From assembly GCA_002433075.1 (NCBI GenBank), contig DJHM01000035.1, forward strand, positions 1-15,723: a stretch of DNA of 15,723 bases, given 5' to 3'. The DNA comes from Latescibacteria bacterium UBA6620. Its GTDB lineage: Bacteria; Latescibacterota; UBA2968. Made by a program: the position numbers and the translations under genes. The notes under the pieces were generated by a model. It was not told the origin of the DNA and searched no databases. It saw nothing but the letters and a program-made list of their open reading frames with translations. Below are positions 6,958 to 13,539 of the stretch, piece after piece (position 1 is the stretch's first letter; each line of letters begins with the position of its first letter).

Positions 6958-6963
6958 AAGGAG
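6958..6963 (+). promoter_or_regulatory. Ribosome-binding site deciding a TTG start
   Basis: AAGGAG, a full Shine-Dalgarno core, lies 9 nt before TTG at 6973. No ATG or GTG is better placed, so this site supports TTG as the start of the phosphatidyltransferase gene. Confidence 0.75.
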
Positions 6964-6972
6964 TGAGCTCGC

Positions 6973-7554
6973 TTGAGTGCTGAGGTTCAAGAGAGAGACA
7001 GCGAGGGATTCGAGATCGGAAGTGCCCGGTTCTGGACCGCATCGAACGTCGTGAGTCTGCTTCGGGTCGTGCTCGTGGCGCCGACGATTTACTACATCCT
7101 GGCGGGAGAGGGGTACCACTGGCACGTGTTCGGTTACGTGATGCTGATGGTCATCTCGGACGTGTTGGACGGGACGCTGGCTCGGGCGCGAAAGGAAATC
7201 ACGGAGTGGGGCAAGATCATCGACCCGCTGGCCGACAAGATTGCCATCGATACGATCTCGATCGTGCTGTGGTATGACCGGGGTCTACCCCTCTGGGTTG
7301 TTGTCGCCGTTCTGGGTCGGGACCTGTTGATCCTGCTGGGGGCTGCTCTGCTGGCGTCGAAAGTACGGGTCGTGCCATCGGCGAACGTGTGGGGAAAAGC
7401 GACGACGTGCGTGATGGCGGCCTTGCTTCTGAGCTACGGTGTAGACTACCATCCTCCCAAGGTCTATCTGTTGCCGCTCGCCGGCGTTCTGATCGCGGCG
7501 TCTTTCATCAGCTACGCCTATCGGCTTCGGGTCCTCAATCGGCCTGGGGCGTGA
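6973..7554 (+). CDS. CDP-alcohol phosphatidyltransferase family protein
   Basis: A 193-residue membrane enzyme expected to transfer a phosphatidyl group from CDP-diacylglycerol to an alcohol such as glycerol 3-phosphate or inositol phosphate. The complete family motif D-x2-DG-x2-AR-x8-G-x3-D-x3-D is present from Asp63 to Asp88 (DVLDGTLAR, then GKIIDPLADK), so all metal and catalytic aspartates are intact. The start of the first helix, TASNVVSLLRVVLV, matches the PgsA-like T-x-N-x-L-S-x-x-R pattern, which makes phosphatidylglycerophosphate synthase the closest guess, though the acceptor is not proven. Hydrophobic segments occur at about 25-45, 52-66, 104-124, 138-155 and 163-180. The TTG start is backed by AAGGAG at 6958-6963. 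The glycosyltransferase gene follows after 6 nt, which suggests co-translation and perhaps joint work on membrane lipid or envelope. Confidence 0.9.
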   Translation: MSAEVQERDSEGFEIGSARFWTASNVVSLLRVVLVAPTIYYILAGEGYHWHVFGYVMLMVISDVLDGTLARARKEITEWGKIIDPLADKIAIDTISIVLWYDRGLPLWVVVAVLGRDLLILLGAALLASKVRVVPSANVWGKATTCVMAALLLSYGVDYHPPKVYLLPLAGVLIAASFISYAYRLRVLNRPGA

Positions 7555-7560
7555 GAAATC

Positions 7561-8253
7561 GTGGGTGACCCGCGGATCAGTGTCGTGGTTCCCGTGTTGA
7601 ACGAAGCGGGCTCGGTAGAGACGTGTCTGCGTCAGTTTGAGTCGTCCGGTGACGAGGTTGAAGTCTTGGTGGTCGACGGGGGGAGCGCGGACGACACGCG
7701 GGAGCGGGTGATTGCCACAGGCGCGGCGCACTTGGTCGAGAGCCCGAAAGGTCGCGCGGTCCAGATGAATGCGGGGGCCGCCGCGTCGAGGGGCGACATT
7801 CTGTTGTTTCTTCACTCGGATAGTATTCTGCCCGAAGGGTGGGAGACGGAGATCACCGAAGCCCTGGCAGATGACCGTATCGCCGGTGGGCGGTTCAGGC
7901 TGGCCCTGTCGGAGGATGGACTAGGCTATCGACTGATCGAGTGGATGAGCACGTTGCGGTCCCGCTTTCTGGGTATTACGTATGGGGATCAGGGCATTTT
8001 CGTTCGTCGGAGGGCGTTCGAAGGGGTCGGCGGCTTTCCCGATCGACAGATCTTCGAGGATTCCGAGTTCTGCGACGCCCTCAAGCGACTGGGCCGATTC
8101 GTGATGGTGGGGGCCTCCCTGACGACATCTGCACGGCGCTGGAAACGCTGGGGCATCTGTCGGACCGTGCTTCGGATGTGGTGGTTGCGGCTGTTGTACG
8201 CCCTCTCTGTGTCGGACGAGAAGCTGAGTTCCATGTATAAGGATGTGAGATAG
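7561..8253 (+). CDS. TIGR04283-type family 2 glycosyltransferase
   Basis: A 230-residue GT-A glycosyltransferase. It shows ISVVVPVLNEAGSV (6-19), the nucleotide-binding DGGSADDT (39-46), GRAVQMNAGA (64-73), LLFLHSDS (81-88, the metal-binding DxD-like site), GDQGIFVRR (142-150), the acidic pair FED (165-167) and TSARRW (189-194). GRAxQMNxGA, GDQGIFVRR and TSARRW together mark the TIGR04283 group, named 'rSAM/selenodomain-associated' for its frequent neighbours. None of those partners is in this window. The product is unknown. The start is GTG at 7561, 6 nt after the phosphatidyltransferase stop. The C-terminal helix (RMWWLRLLYAL) may touch the membrane. The stop overlaps the next gene's GTG by one base. 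Confidence 0.87.
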   Translation: MGDPRISVVVPVLNEAGSVETCLRQFESSGDEVEVLVVDGGSADDTRERVIATGAAHLVESPKGRAVQMNAGAAASRGDILLFLHSDSILPEGWETEITEALADDRIAGGRFRLALSEDGLGYRLIEWMSTLRSRFLGITYGDQGIFVRRRAFEGVGGFPDRQIFEDSEFCDALKRLGRFVMVGASLTTSARRWKRWGICRTVLRMWWLRLLYALSVSDEKLSSMYKDVR

Positions 8254-9155
8254 TGGAATACCGCACTTTCGGCAGAACGGGATGGCAGGTCAGCGAAATC
8301 GGCATGGGCGGTTCGTGGTTCTATGGCCGGCCGGAGATGGGCATCCTGCCGGTTTCGCACGGGGTGTCGGTGGTCGAGCGGGCGCTCGAACTCGGGGTGA
8401 ACTACTTTGACACGGCCCCGCTTTATGGAAAGGGTCGCAGTGAGGAAGTGCTGGGGGAGGCCTTGCGCGGGGTGACGGAACCCTACTACCTCGCGACGAA
8501 GGTGGGTTACTACCCCGAGCCGTGGAACTACACACGCGACGACGTTTGGAGGGGGATCGACGCCAGCTTCAAGCGCCTCAAGCGGGACCACGTCCACTTG
8601 CTGCAGTTGCACGAATCGGAGATGGCGGGATGGGACGGGATCTTCGGGAAGGGGCGTGCGCTGGAAGCCATGCTGGAAGCGAAGGAGCAGGGCGTCGCCG
8701 ACGAAATCGGGCTGACCGGATCCGACCTGGATCTGATGGCAAGTGTGCTGGAAGAGACGGACGCGTTCGTGTCGGTGATTACGTTTCTGAAGTACGATCT
8801 GTTGACGCAGGAAGCTCGCAACCGACTGATCCCGACGGCGGTGGACAACGAAGTGGCGGTGATTCTGGCCTCGCCGCTGCATGGCGGTCTGCTGGGATCG
8901 ACACGCGATCGATGGTTCGAGCAGGATCGCTTCAGCGAGCTCTATCCCAAGCTGGAACGGATCGAGTCTCTGCTGGCAGACGAAGAGGAGCCGATCGAGA
9001 GACTGGGGCTGCGGTATCTGTTGTCGGATCCGAACGTGTCGCTGATTCTGAGCGGGGTGCAGTACATCGGGGAGCTGGAAGCATCGTGCTCGGTATCGGA
9101 CGGAGCATACCTGGATGAGGGGTTGATCGAGGAGATCGAGAGGATCGAAACGTGA
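8253..9155 (+). CDS. Aldo/keto reductase
   Basis: A 300-residue NAD(P)H-dependent oxidoreductase of the aldo/keto reductase superfamily (TIM barrel, cytosol). The catalytic tetrad is complete: Asp53 and Tyr58 in YFDTAPLYGKGRSEEVLG, Lys83 in YLATKVGYY and His120 in LLQLHESE. The pattern FGRTGWQVSEIGMGG, with FDTAPLYG, resembles the L-fucose/D-threo-aldose 1-dehydrogenase branch, so a sugar or cyclic polyol substrate is plausible. The C-terminal half keeps EIGLTGSD, ILASPLHGGLLG and VSLILSGVQ. The GTG start at 8253 overlaps the previous stop by one base (TAGTG), with AAGGA about 10 nt upstream, and the end overlaps the next gene by 4 nt, so translation is probably coupled at both ends. Confidence 0.93.
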   Translation: MEYRTFGRTGWQVSEIGMGGSWFYGRPEMGILPVSHGVSVVERALELGVNYFDTAPLYGKGRSEEVLGEALRGVTEPYYLATKVGYYPEPWNYTRDDVWRGIDASFKRLKRDHVHLLQLHESEMAGWDGIFGKGRALEAMLEAKEQGVADEIGLTGSDLDLMASVLEETDAFVSVITFLKYDLLTQEARNRLIPTAVDNEVAVILASPLHGGLLGSTRDRWFEQDRFSELYPKLERIESLLADEEEPIERLGLRYLLSDPNVSLILSGVQYIGELEASCSVSDGAYLDEGLIEEIERIET

Positions 9156-10159
9156 GTGCGGTTCGCATCGGGATGATTGGGCTTGGGCACATCGCGATTC
9201 ATTCGCATTTGCCGCCGCTGGCCGAGATGTCGAAGAAGGGCGAAGTGGTGTTGCAAGCGTTCTGTGATGTGAACGAAGAGTCGGGAAGGGAGCAGGCGCA
9301 AGCGTTCGGGGTGGAGAACGTCTACACGGATCACCACGAGATGTTCGAGCGAGAGGAACTGGATGCGGTCTATCTGTGTATCCCTCCAACCCTGCACGAG
9401 GATGTCGAAACCATCTGTGCGACCCGGGGGATCGCCATCTTCGTCGAGAAGCCCCAAACGCTCGACATCGCGCAGGCCCGACGCTTCAGCGATGCTATCG
9501 GCGGCAGCGGCATCGTGTCGCAGGTCGGATTTATGAATCGCTACTATCCGTCGGCGGAGGCGGTCAGAGCCCGACTCGAGGAACTGACCCCACGCCACGC
9601 GCAGGTCCAGCTGTTTTACGGGGGAAACCCGGTGCGGTTCTGGACGAGTCGGTTCGATCTGTGCGGAGGGACCTTCGTCGAGAACACGATTCACTACGTG
9701 GACCTGTTGCGCTACTTTCTGGGTGATATCGAGTCGGTTTCCGCTTTTTACGTGGATCGTAAACCGAGCGAGGGCCCGCCACCCATGGACACGCCCCACG
9801 TCTACAACGTGAACTACCGGTTCAAGGGTGGTGTGACGGCGAATGCGACGACAAGCCGCGTCCTGACGAACGTCAGTGTGTCGCGACGAGAGGTCCTGGT
9901 CGTGTCGGACGATTCGATGATTTCGTGGTCCTCCAATGAGGTGGTGGAAAACGGGGAAACGTTCGAGGGGGTGGAGAAAGCGAACGCCTTCGGGCGGCAG
10001 GCGGAGGCCTTCGTGGCGGCCGTTCGGGCGAAGGACCCTGAGGCGACACGGAGCGCCTATCCCGATGCGTTGAACAGCCTGTCGGCGGTTCTCGGAGCAA
10101 ACCTGTCCGCGGAGCGAGGTGGTGAACTCGTCTCGCTCGCTGAACTGGAGACCGGATGA
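9152..10159 (+). CDS. Gfo/Idh/MocA family oxidoreductase
   Basis: A 335-residue predicted NAD(P)-dependent sugar or inositol dehydrogenase. The N-terminal Rossmann fold has the dinucleotide motif IGMIGLGHIA (6-15). EKP (99-101) carries the family's lysine, and the C-terminal domain has GGTFVENTIHYVDLLRY (172-188), where His181 and Asp184 fit the usual GG..x..H..D active-site pattern. The substrate is unknown. Its coupling to the aldo/keto reductase suggests paired redox steps on a sugar-like compound. The GTG start overlaps the upstream stop by 4 nt (GTGA), and the end overlaps the 94-aa gene by 4 nt (ATGA). Confidence 0.93.
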   Translation: MSAVRIGMIGLGHIAIHSHLPPLAEMSKKGEVVLQAFCDVNEESGREQAQAFGVENVYTDHHEMFEREELDAVYLCIPPTLHEDVETICATRGIAIFVEKPQTLDIAQARRFSDAIGGSGIVSQVGFMNRYYPSAEAVRARLEELTPRHAQVQLFYGGNPVRFWTSRFDLCGGTFVENTIHYVDLLRYFLGDIESVSAFYVDRKPSEGPPPMDTPHVYNVNYRFKGGVTANATTSRVLTNVSVSRREVLVVSDDSMISWSSNEVVENGETFEGVEKANAFGRQAEAFVAAVRAKDPEATRSAYPDALNSLSAVLGANLSAERGGELVSLAELETG

Positions 10160-10440
10160 CGGCCGAAGAACTGGTTACTCGCTTCCCGGAGATTCCGGCC
10201 GACCTGCACGCCGAGCCGGTGCTGGCTCAGCTGGCCGAACGGTTCGGATCGGTGCTGGAAACCGCAACAAAGCCGAGTGCGTGCAGCCAGGACCACACGA
10301 TCGAGAACCGCGCCTACCTGGCGCTGATCGGGCCGATGGACATTTACCGATATGGCTTGTCGACACGTGAGAAGGTCATCGGCCAGATGGCATCCCTTCT
10401 GGCGGATGCGGACAGGACCGTGGCCGATCTCGAGGGCTGA
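10156..10440 (+). CDS. Small protein of unknown function, coupled to oxidoreductase and amidase
   Basis: A 94-residue soluble protein I cannot assign. It overlaps the Gfo/Idh/MocA gene by 4 nt (ATGA) and ends 3 nt before the amidase ATG, so it is almost surely translated with both. Visible features are ELVTRFPEIPADLHAEPVLA (5-24), a helix-rich middle, CSQDHTIENRAY (43-54), then IGPMDIYRYGLSTREKVIGQ (58-77) and an acidic end. It has no membrane segment, signal peptide or paired-cysteine metal site. By position and size it resembles GatC beside GatA-type amidases, but its sequence does not look like GatC. It could be an accessory subunit or a small enzyme. Confidence applies to its being a real gene. 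Confidence 0.82.
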   Translation: MTAEELVTRFPEIPADLHAEPVLAQLAERFGSVLETATKPSACSQDHTIENRAYLALIGPMDIYRYGLSTREKVIGQMASLLADADRTVADLEG

Positions 10441-10443
10441 TCG

Positions 10444-11829
10444 ATGGATCTTTGCGATTTGACGACCACAGAGCTGGGGAAGGGGTATCGCGAAGGGAAC
10501 CTTTCTCCCGTTGAGGTGACCGAAGCTCATCTTCATCGCATCGACTCGCTGAACTCGGAAACACACGACTACATTACGGTGACTTCGGAGCGGGCGCTTT
10601 CGGATGCGCGTCAGGCGGAAGCGGCGTTCCGCGATGGAAAGGACGTCGGGCCGTTGCAGGGCGTTCCTATCGCCCTGAAAGATCTGGTGGACACGAAAGG
10701 GATCACGACGACGGCCGGCACGAAGGTGTGGGCCAATCGCGTTCCCGATCGTGACGGGACGGTCGCGCGGCGGCTGGCCCGTGCGGGGACGGTCCTCCTG
10801 GGCAAAACGAACCTCGTTGAGTTCGCGTTCGGGCCCTATGGTGTGAACACCCATTACGGCACGCCTCCCAATCCGTGGGACGCGGCGTGCGTACCCGGTG
10901 GGTCGAGCAGCGGGTCGGGAGGGGCCGTCGGGCGAGGGATGGCGGTGGCGGCGATTGGTACGGATACCGGCGGCTCGATTCGCCTTCCCGCGTCCTTCTG
11001 CGGCATCGTCGGGCTCAAGCCCACAGTCCAGTCCGTGAGTCGGGCCGGCGTGGTCCCTCTGTGCTGGACATTGGACAGCGTCGGGCCGCTCACGCGACGG
11101 GTGATTGACGCCGCGCACGTGTTCGATGCGATCGCGGGCCCGGATCCGGAAGATCGGGTAACGCGTGGAGCGCGGTCCGACTCCATCGCGGCCGGATTGG
11201 ACGAAGAGGTGAGAGGCCTCAAGGTCGGTCGTGTGGTGGATCCGTTCGAAGATGGCGCGGATGAGGAGATGGTTGCCTGCGTCGACGCGTCGTGCGAAGT
11301 TCTGGAGGCGTTGGGCGTTCACGTCGAGCCGTTCGTGTTTCCTGAAGCGCGCGAAGAACTGCAGGCCGAGCTCGAGGGGCGTGGGAGCATCACGCTGATG
11401 GGTGTGGAAGGCTATGCCACCCATCGGGAGACGCTTGAGGGACCCGGCCCGTTCGACGAACGGATCAAGGCCCGCATCGGGGGGGGCAAGAAGTACAGCG
11501 GAGTCGATTACGCGGAAGCATTGCGTGAGCGGGAACGACTGGCGGCAGCGGCCGAACGTCGTCTGCGCGATGTGGATGCGGTCATTGCGCCGACGACTCT
11601 CTATCCGGCCCCTCGGATCGATGAGGCCGCTGTGGCGCCGGCTCGCCTGACGACGCGTCTGGTCAACTTCCTCGGTCTCTGTGCCGTATCCGTCCCGTGT
11701 GGTTTCACGAAGTCTGGATTGCCTGCTGGACTCCAGATCATCGGACGTCCTTTTTCAGAAGCTCGTATCATGAGGCTCGCGCACGCCTACGAACAGGCGA
11801 CGCCCTGGCATCGCCAGCGGCCGGACTAA
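10444..11829 (+). CDS. Amidase signature family enzyme
   Basis: A 461-residue amide hydrolase of the amidase-signature superfamily, in which the GatA subunit of the aminoacyl-tRNA amidotransferase also belongs. The Ser-cisSer-Lys triad is intact: Lys79 (GVPIALKDLVD), cis-Ser154 (PGGSSSGSGGAV) and nucleophile Ser178 (GTDTGGSIRLPA). The spacing matches fatty acid amide hydrolase (75 and 24 residues). The C-terminal part retains APTTLYPAPRI and SVPCGFTKSGLPAGLQIIG. No other gat genes are present, and 461 residues without a GatA-specific neighbourhood favours a catabolic amidase acting on an unknown amide, carbamate or ureido compound. GAGGG (10432-10436) lies 7 nt before the ATG. The signalling-protein gene starts 3 nt after the stop. 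Confidence 0.93.
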   Translation: MDLCDLTTTELGKGYREGNLSPVEVTEAHLHRIDSLNSETHDYITVTSERALSDARQAEAAFRDGKDVGPLQGVPIALKDLVDTKGITTTAGTKVWANRVPDRDGTVARRLARAGTVLLGKTNLVEFAFGPYGVNTHYGTPPNPWDAACVPGGSSSGSGGAVGRGMAVAAIGTDTGGSIRLPASFCGIVGLKPTVQSVSRAGVVPLCWTLDSVGPLTRRVIDAAHVFDAIAGPDPEDRVTRGARSDSIAAGLDEEVRGLKVGRVVDPFEDGADEEMVACVDASCEVLEALGVHVEPFVFPEAREELQAELEGRGSITLMGVEGYATHRETLEGPGPFDERIKARIGGGKKYSGVDYAEALRERERLAAAAERRLRDVDAVIAPTTLYPAPRIDEAAVAPARLTTRLVNFLGLCAVSVPCGFTKSGLPAGLQIIGRPFSEARIMRLAHAYEQATPWHRQRPD

Positions 11830-11832
11830 AGA

Positions 11833-12891
11833 ATGCCCAAAGTTCTACTCTCTACTGGACATCAGATGGTCCGCGATCGATTCACGGAAGCCCTGTCCCT
11901 GGACGGCCATTCCTTCGACGTATGCCATACGGGAGAAGCGGTCGAGGCCGCGTTGAGACGCGATCTGCCCGACATCGTCATCGCTGACGTCGACTTGCCG
12001 GGACTGGATGCCTTCGAGCTCGTGGGCATGCTCACGACGGTTGCGGCGGGACGGCCGATTCCTCCGGTCGTAATTCGGTCGAACGAGACGACCGAAGACG
12101 GCGAAGATGGGCATTTCGTGTTCATGGGAGGATCGGACCAGCCGGAAGATCTGCGGGCGCTCGTCCGGGCCCGCCTGGCGGCTGCCGACACGGCGCTCAA
12201 GCACGGCAGGATTCTGATCGCGGATGACGACTGGAGTCTGAGGAAGAGCCTCCAGGTTCGACTGCAAAAGGAAGACTATGAAGTCCTCACAGCCATGGAC
12301 GGGCTAGAAGCCTTTGAACGGCTGTCCGATGTCCCCGATCTGGTGCTCACGGACGTGGACATGCCGGGGTTGGACGGGCTGGGGCTGGTTCAGCGCATGC
12401 GGTCGACAGCTGATTATCGTGAGATTCCGGTGATCATCATGACCGCCCACGCCACGGCGGGCGAAGAAGCGGCCGAAGGACTGAAGCTGGGCGCGAACGA
12501 CTACGTGCGGAAGCCGTTTGACTGGCAGGAACTGTCCGCACGGGTCCAAACGCAGCTCCGGATTCGGGAGATCTCGAGACTGACGGCCGAGAAGCAACGG
12601 GATCTCGCGATCATCGAGTTGGCTGGAGCCGCGGCCCAGGAGATCAACAATCCGCTCGCCGTGATCACGGCCCGTTTGGAACTCGTGCTCTCCGAACTGG
12701 ACGAGGCGGATTCGAACTACAAGAGTCTGGAGCAGGTGGATCACCTCGTCCACCGAACCGCCAACGTCGTACAGAAGATGAGCCAGGTGAGACGCTACCA
12801 GGTTCAGAACTACTGTGGAGGGGTCAACATTCTGGACTTGGACGGGGCTTCGGCCGACGAGGAAGACGAATCGGGCGAGACAGACTTGTGA
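11833..12891 (+). CDS. Two-receiver signalling protein with kinase-like helix lacking the phospho-His
   Basis: A 352-residue cytosolic protein with three parts. Residues 2-118 form a degenerate receiver: Asp52 (ADVDLPGLDAF) remains, but the acidic pocket is STGH instead of DD and the Lys of the Lys-Pro pair is Gln (Gln103-Pro104). Residues 126-243 form a complete receiver: Asp131/132/133 pocket, phospho-acceptor Asp174 (LTDVDMPGLDG), Thr204 (MTAHA) and Lys227-Pro228. Residues 245-318 resemble a histidine-kinase dimerization helix, but AAAQEINNPLAV has Gln269 (CAG, 12637-12639) where the phosphorylated His would be. No ATP-binding domain follows; the protein ends with YCGGVNILDLDG and an acidic tail. 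It probably acts by phosphorylation-dependent dimerization or as an adaptor. It overlaps the MOSC gene by 4 nt. Confidence 0.88.
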   Translation: MPKVLLSTGHQMVRDRFTEALSLDGHSFDVCHTGEAVEAALRRDLPDIVIADVDLPGLDAFELVGMLTTVAAGRPIPPVVIRSNETTEDGEDGHFVFMGGSDQPEDLRALVRARLAAADTALKHGRILIADDDWSLRKSLQVRLQKEDYEVLTAMDGLEAFERLSDVPDLVLTDVDMPGLDGLGLVQRMRSTADYREIPVIIMTAHATAGEEAAEGLKLGANDYVRKPFDWQELSARVQTQLRIREISRLTAEKQRDLAIIELAGAAAQEINNPLAVITARLELVLSELDEADSNYKSLEQVDHLVHRTANVVQKMSQVRRYQVQNYCGGVNILDLDGASADEEDESGETDL

Positions 12892-13517
12892 CGGAAGTCG
12901 TCAGTCTCAATTTGGGGCGGCCCTCATCTCTGAGCTTCGGGGGCGATCGACTGAAGACCGGGATCTTCAAATGGCCAATCGAAACCGCTTACTTGACGAA
13001 GACCGGATTCCGGGGCGATGTTCAGGTCGACCGCGAGAATCACGGGGGAGAGGACAAGGCCGTCTGTGTCTACACGGTCGAACATTACGACCACTGGCAG
13101 CGCGAGATGTCGACCTCATTTTGGCCGGGGACCTTCGGTGAGAATCTTACGGTCCGTGATGGATACGAAAGGGACATCCGAATCGGGGATGTATTTTCGG
13201 TCGGACAGGCCGAAGTGGAAGTCAGTCAACCAAGACAACCTTGTCACAAGCTGTCGAAGAAGGTCGGGGAGCTCTCATTTTCAAACCGCGTGGTCGAGCG
13301 GGGATTTACAGGCTTCTACGTCCGTGTTTTGCAGGAGGGGCTCATCGCCAAAGGCGATGAGGTCAGCCTTTCCCGGCGTGGGTCGGCTCGTTGCACGATT
13401 CAGATGGCGAACAATGTGATGTACAAGAAGACGCAGGACCCATCAGACCTTTCGGCGCTGATCGAGGCGTCGGCCCTGTCTGATGCGTGGCGATCGACTC
13501 TGCAAGCCCGAACATAG
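12888..13517 (+). CDS. MOSC domain protein, YiiM-like
   Basis: A 209-residue protein of the MOSC superfamily, the sulfur-carrier domain related to the C-terminus of molybdenum-cofactor sulfurase. The YiiM-like pattern is clear: NHGGEDKAVCVY (51-62) and FGENLTV (83-89), followed by IRIGDVF (97-103), QAEVEVSQPRQPCHKLS (107-123) with the candidate sulfur-binding Cys119, and FYVRVLQEG. In E. coli, YiiM takes part in molybdopterin-dependent detoxification of N-hydroxylated base analogues, so a role with molybdenum enzymes is possible, but no Moco enzyme lies in the window. GTG at 12888 overlaps the signalling-protein stop by 4 nt (GTGA). The PhoX-family gene follows after 22 nt. Confidence 0.9.
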   Translation: MTEVVSLNLGRPSSLSFGGDRLKTGIFKWPIETAYLTKTGFRGDVQVDRENHGGEDKAVCVYTVEHYDHWQREMSTSFWPGTFGENLTVRDGYERDIRIGDVFSVGQAEVEVSQPRQPCHKLSKKVGELSFSNRVVERGFTGFYVRVLQEGLIAKGDEVSLSRRGSARCTIQMANNVMYKKTQDPSDLSALIEASALSDAWRSTLQART

Positions 13518-13539
13518 ACATTCTAACTTGGAGTTGATG

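Noticed and set aside
7989..9389. 466-codon open frame on the minus strand
   Set aside because: It lies antisense to the glycosyltransferase, reductase and dehydrogenase genes, which have clear motifs. Its translation is Arg/Pro/His-rich without domains, typical of the shadow frame of GC-rich genes.
10057..11424. 455-codon open frame on the minus strand
   Set aside because: Antisense to the dehydrogenase end, the small gene and the amidase, whose catalytic residues are intact. The translation has shadow-frame composition and no recognisable fold.
10156..11829. GatC-GatA amidotransferase pair
   Set aside because: Gene order and size fit, but the small protein has none of the GatC sequence features I know, and no gatB is present.
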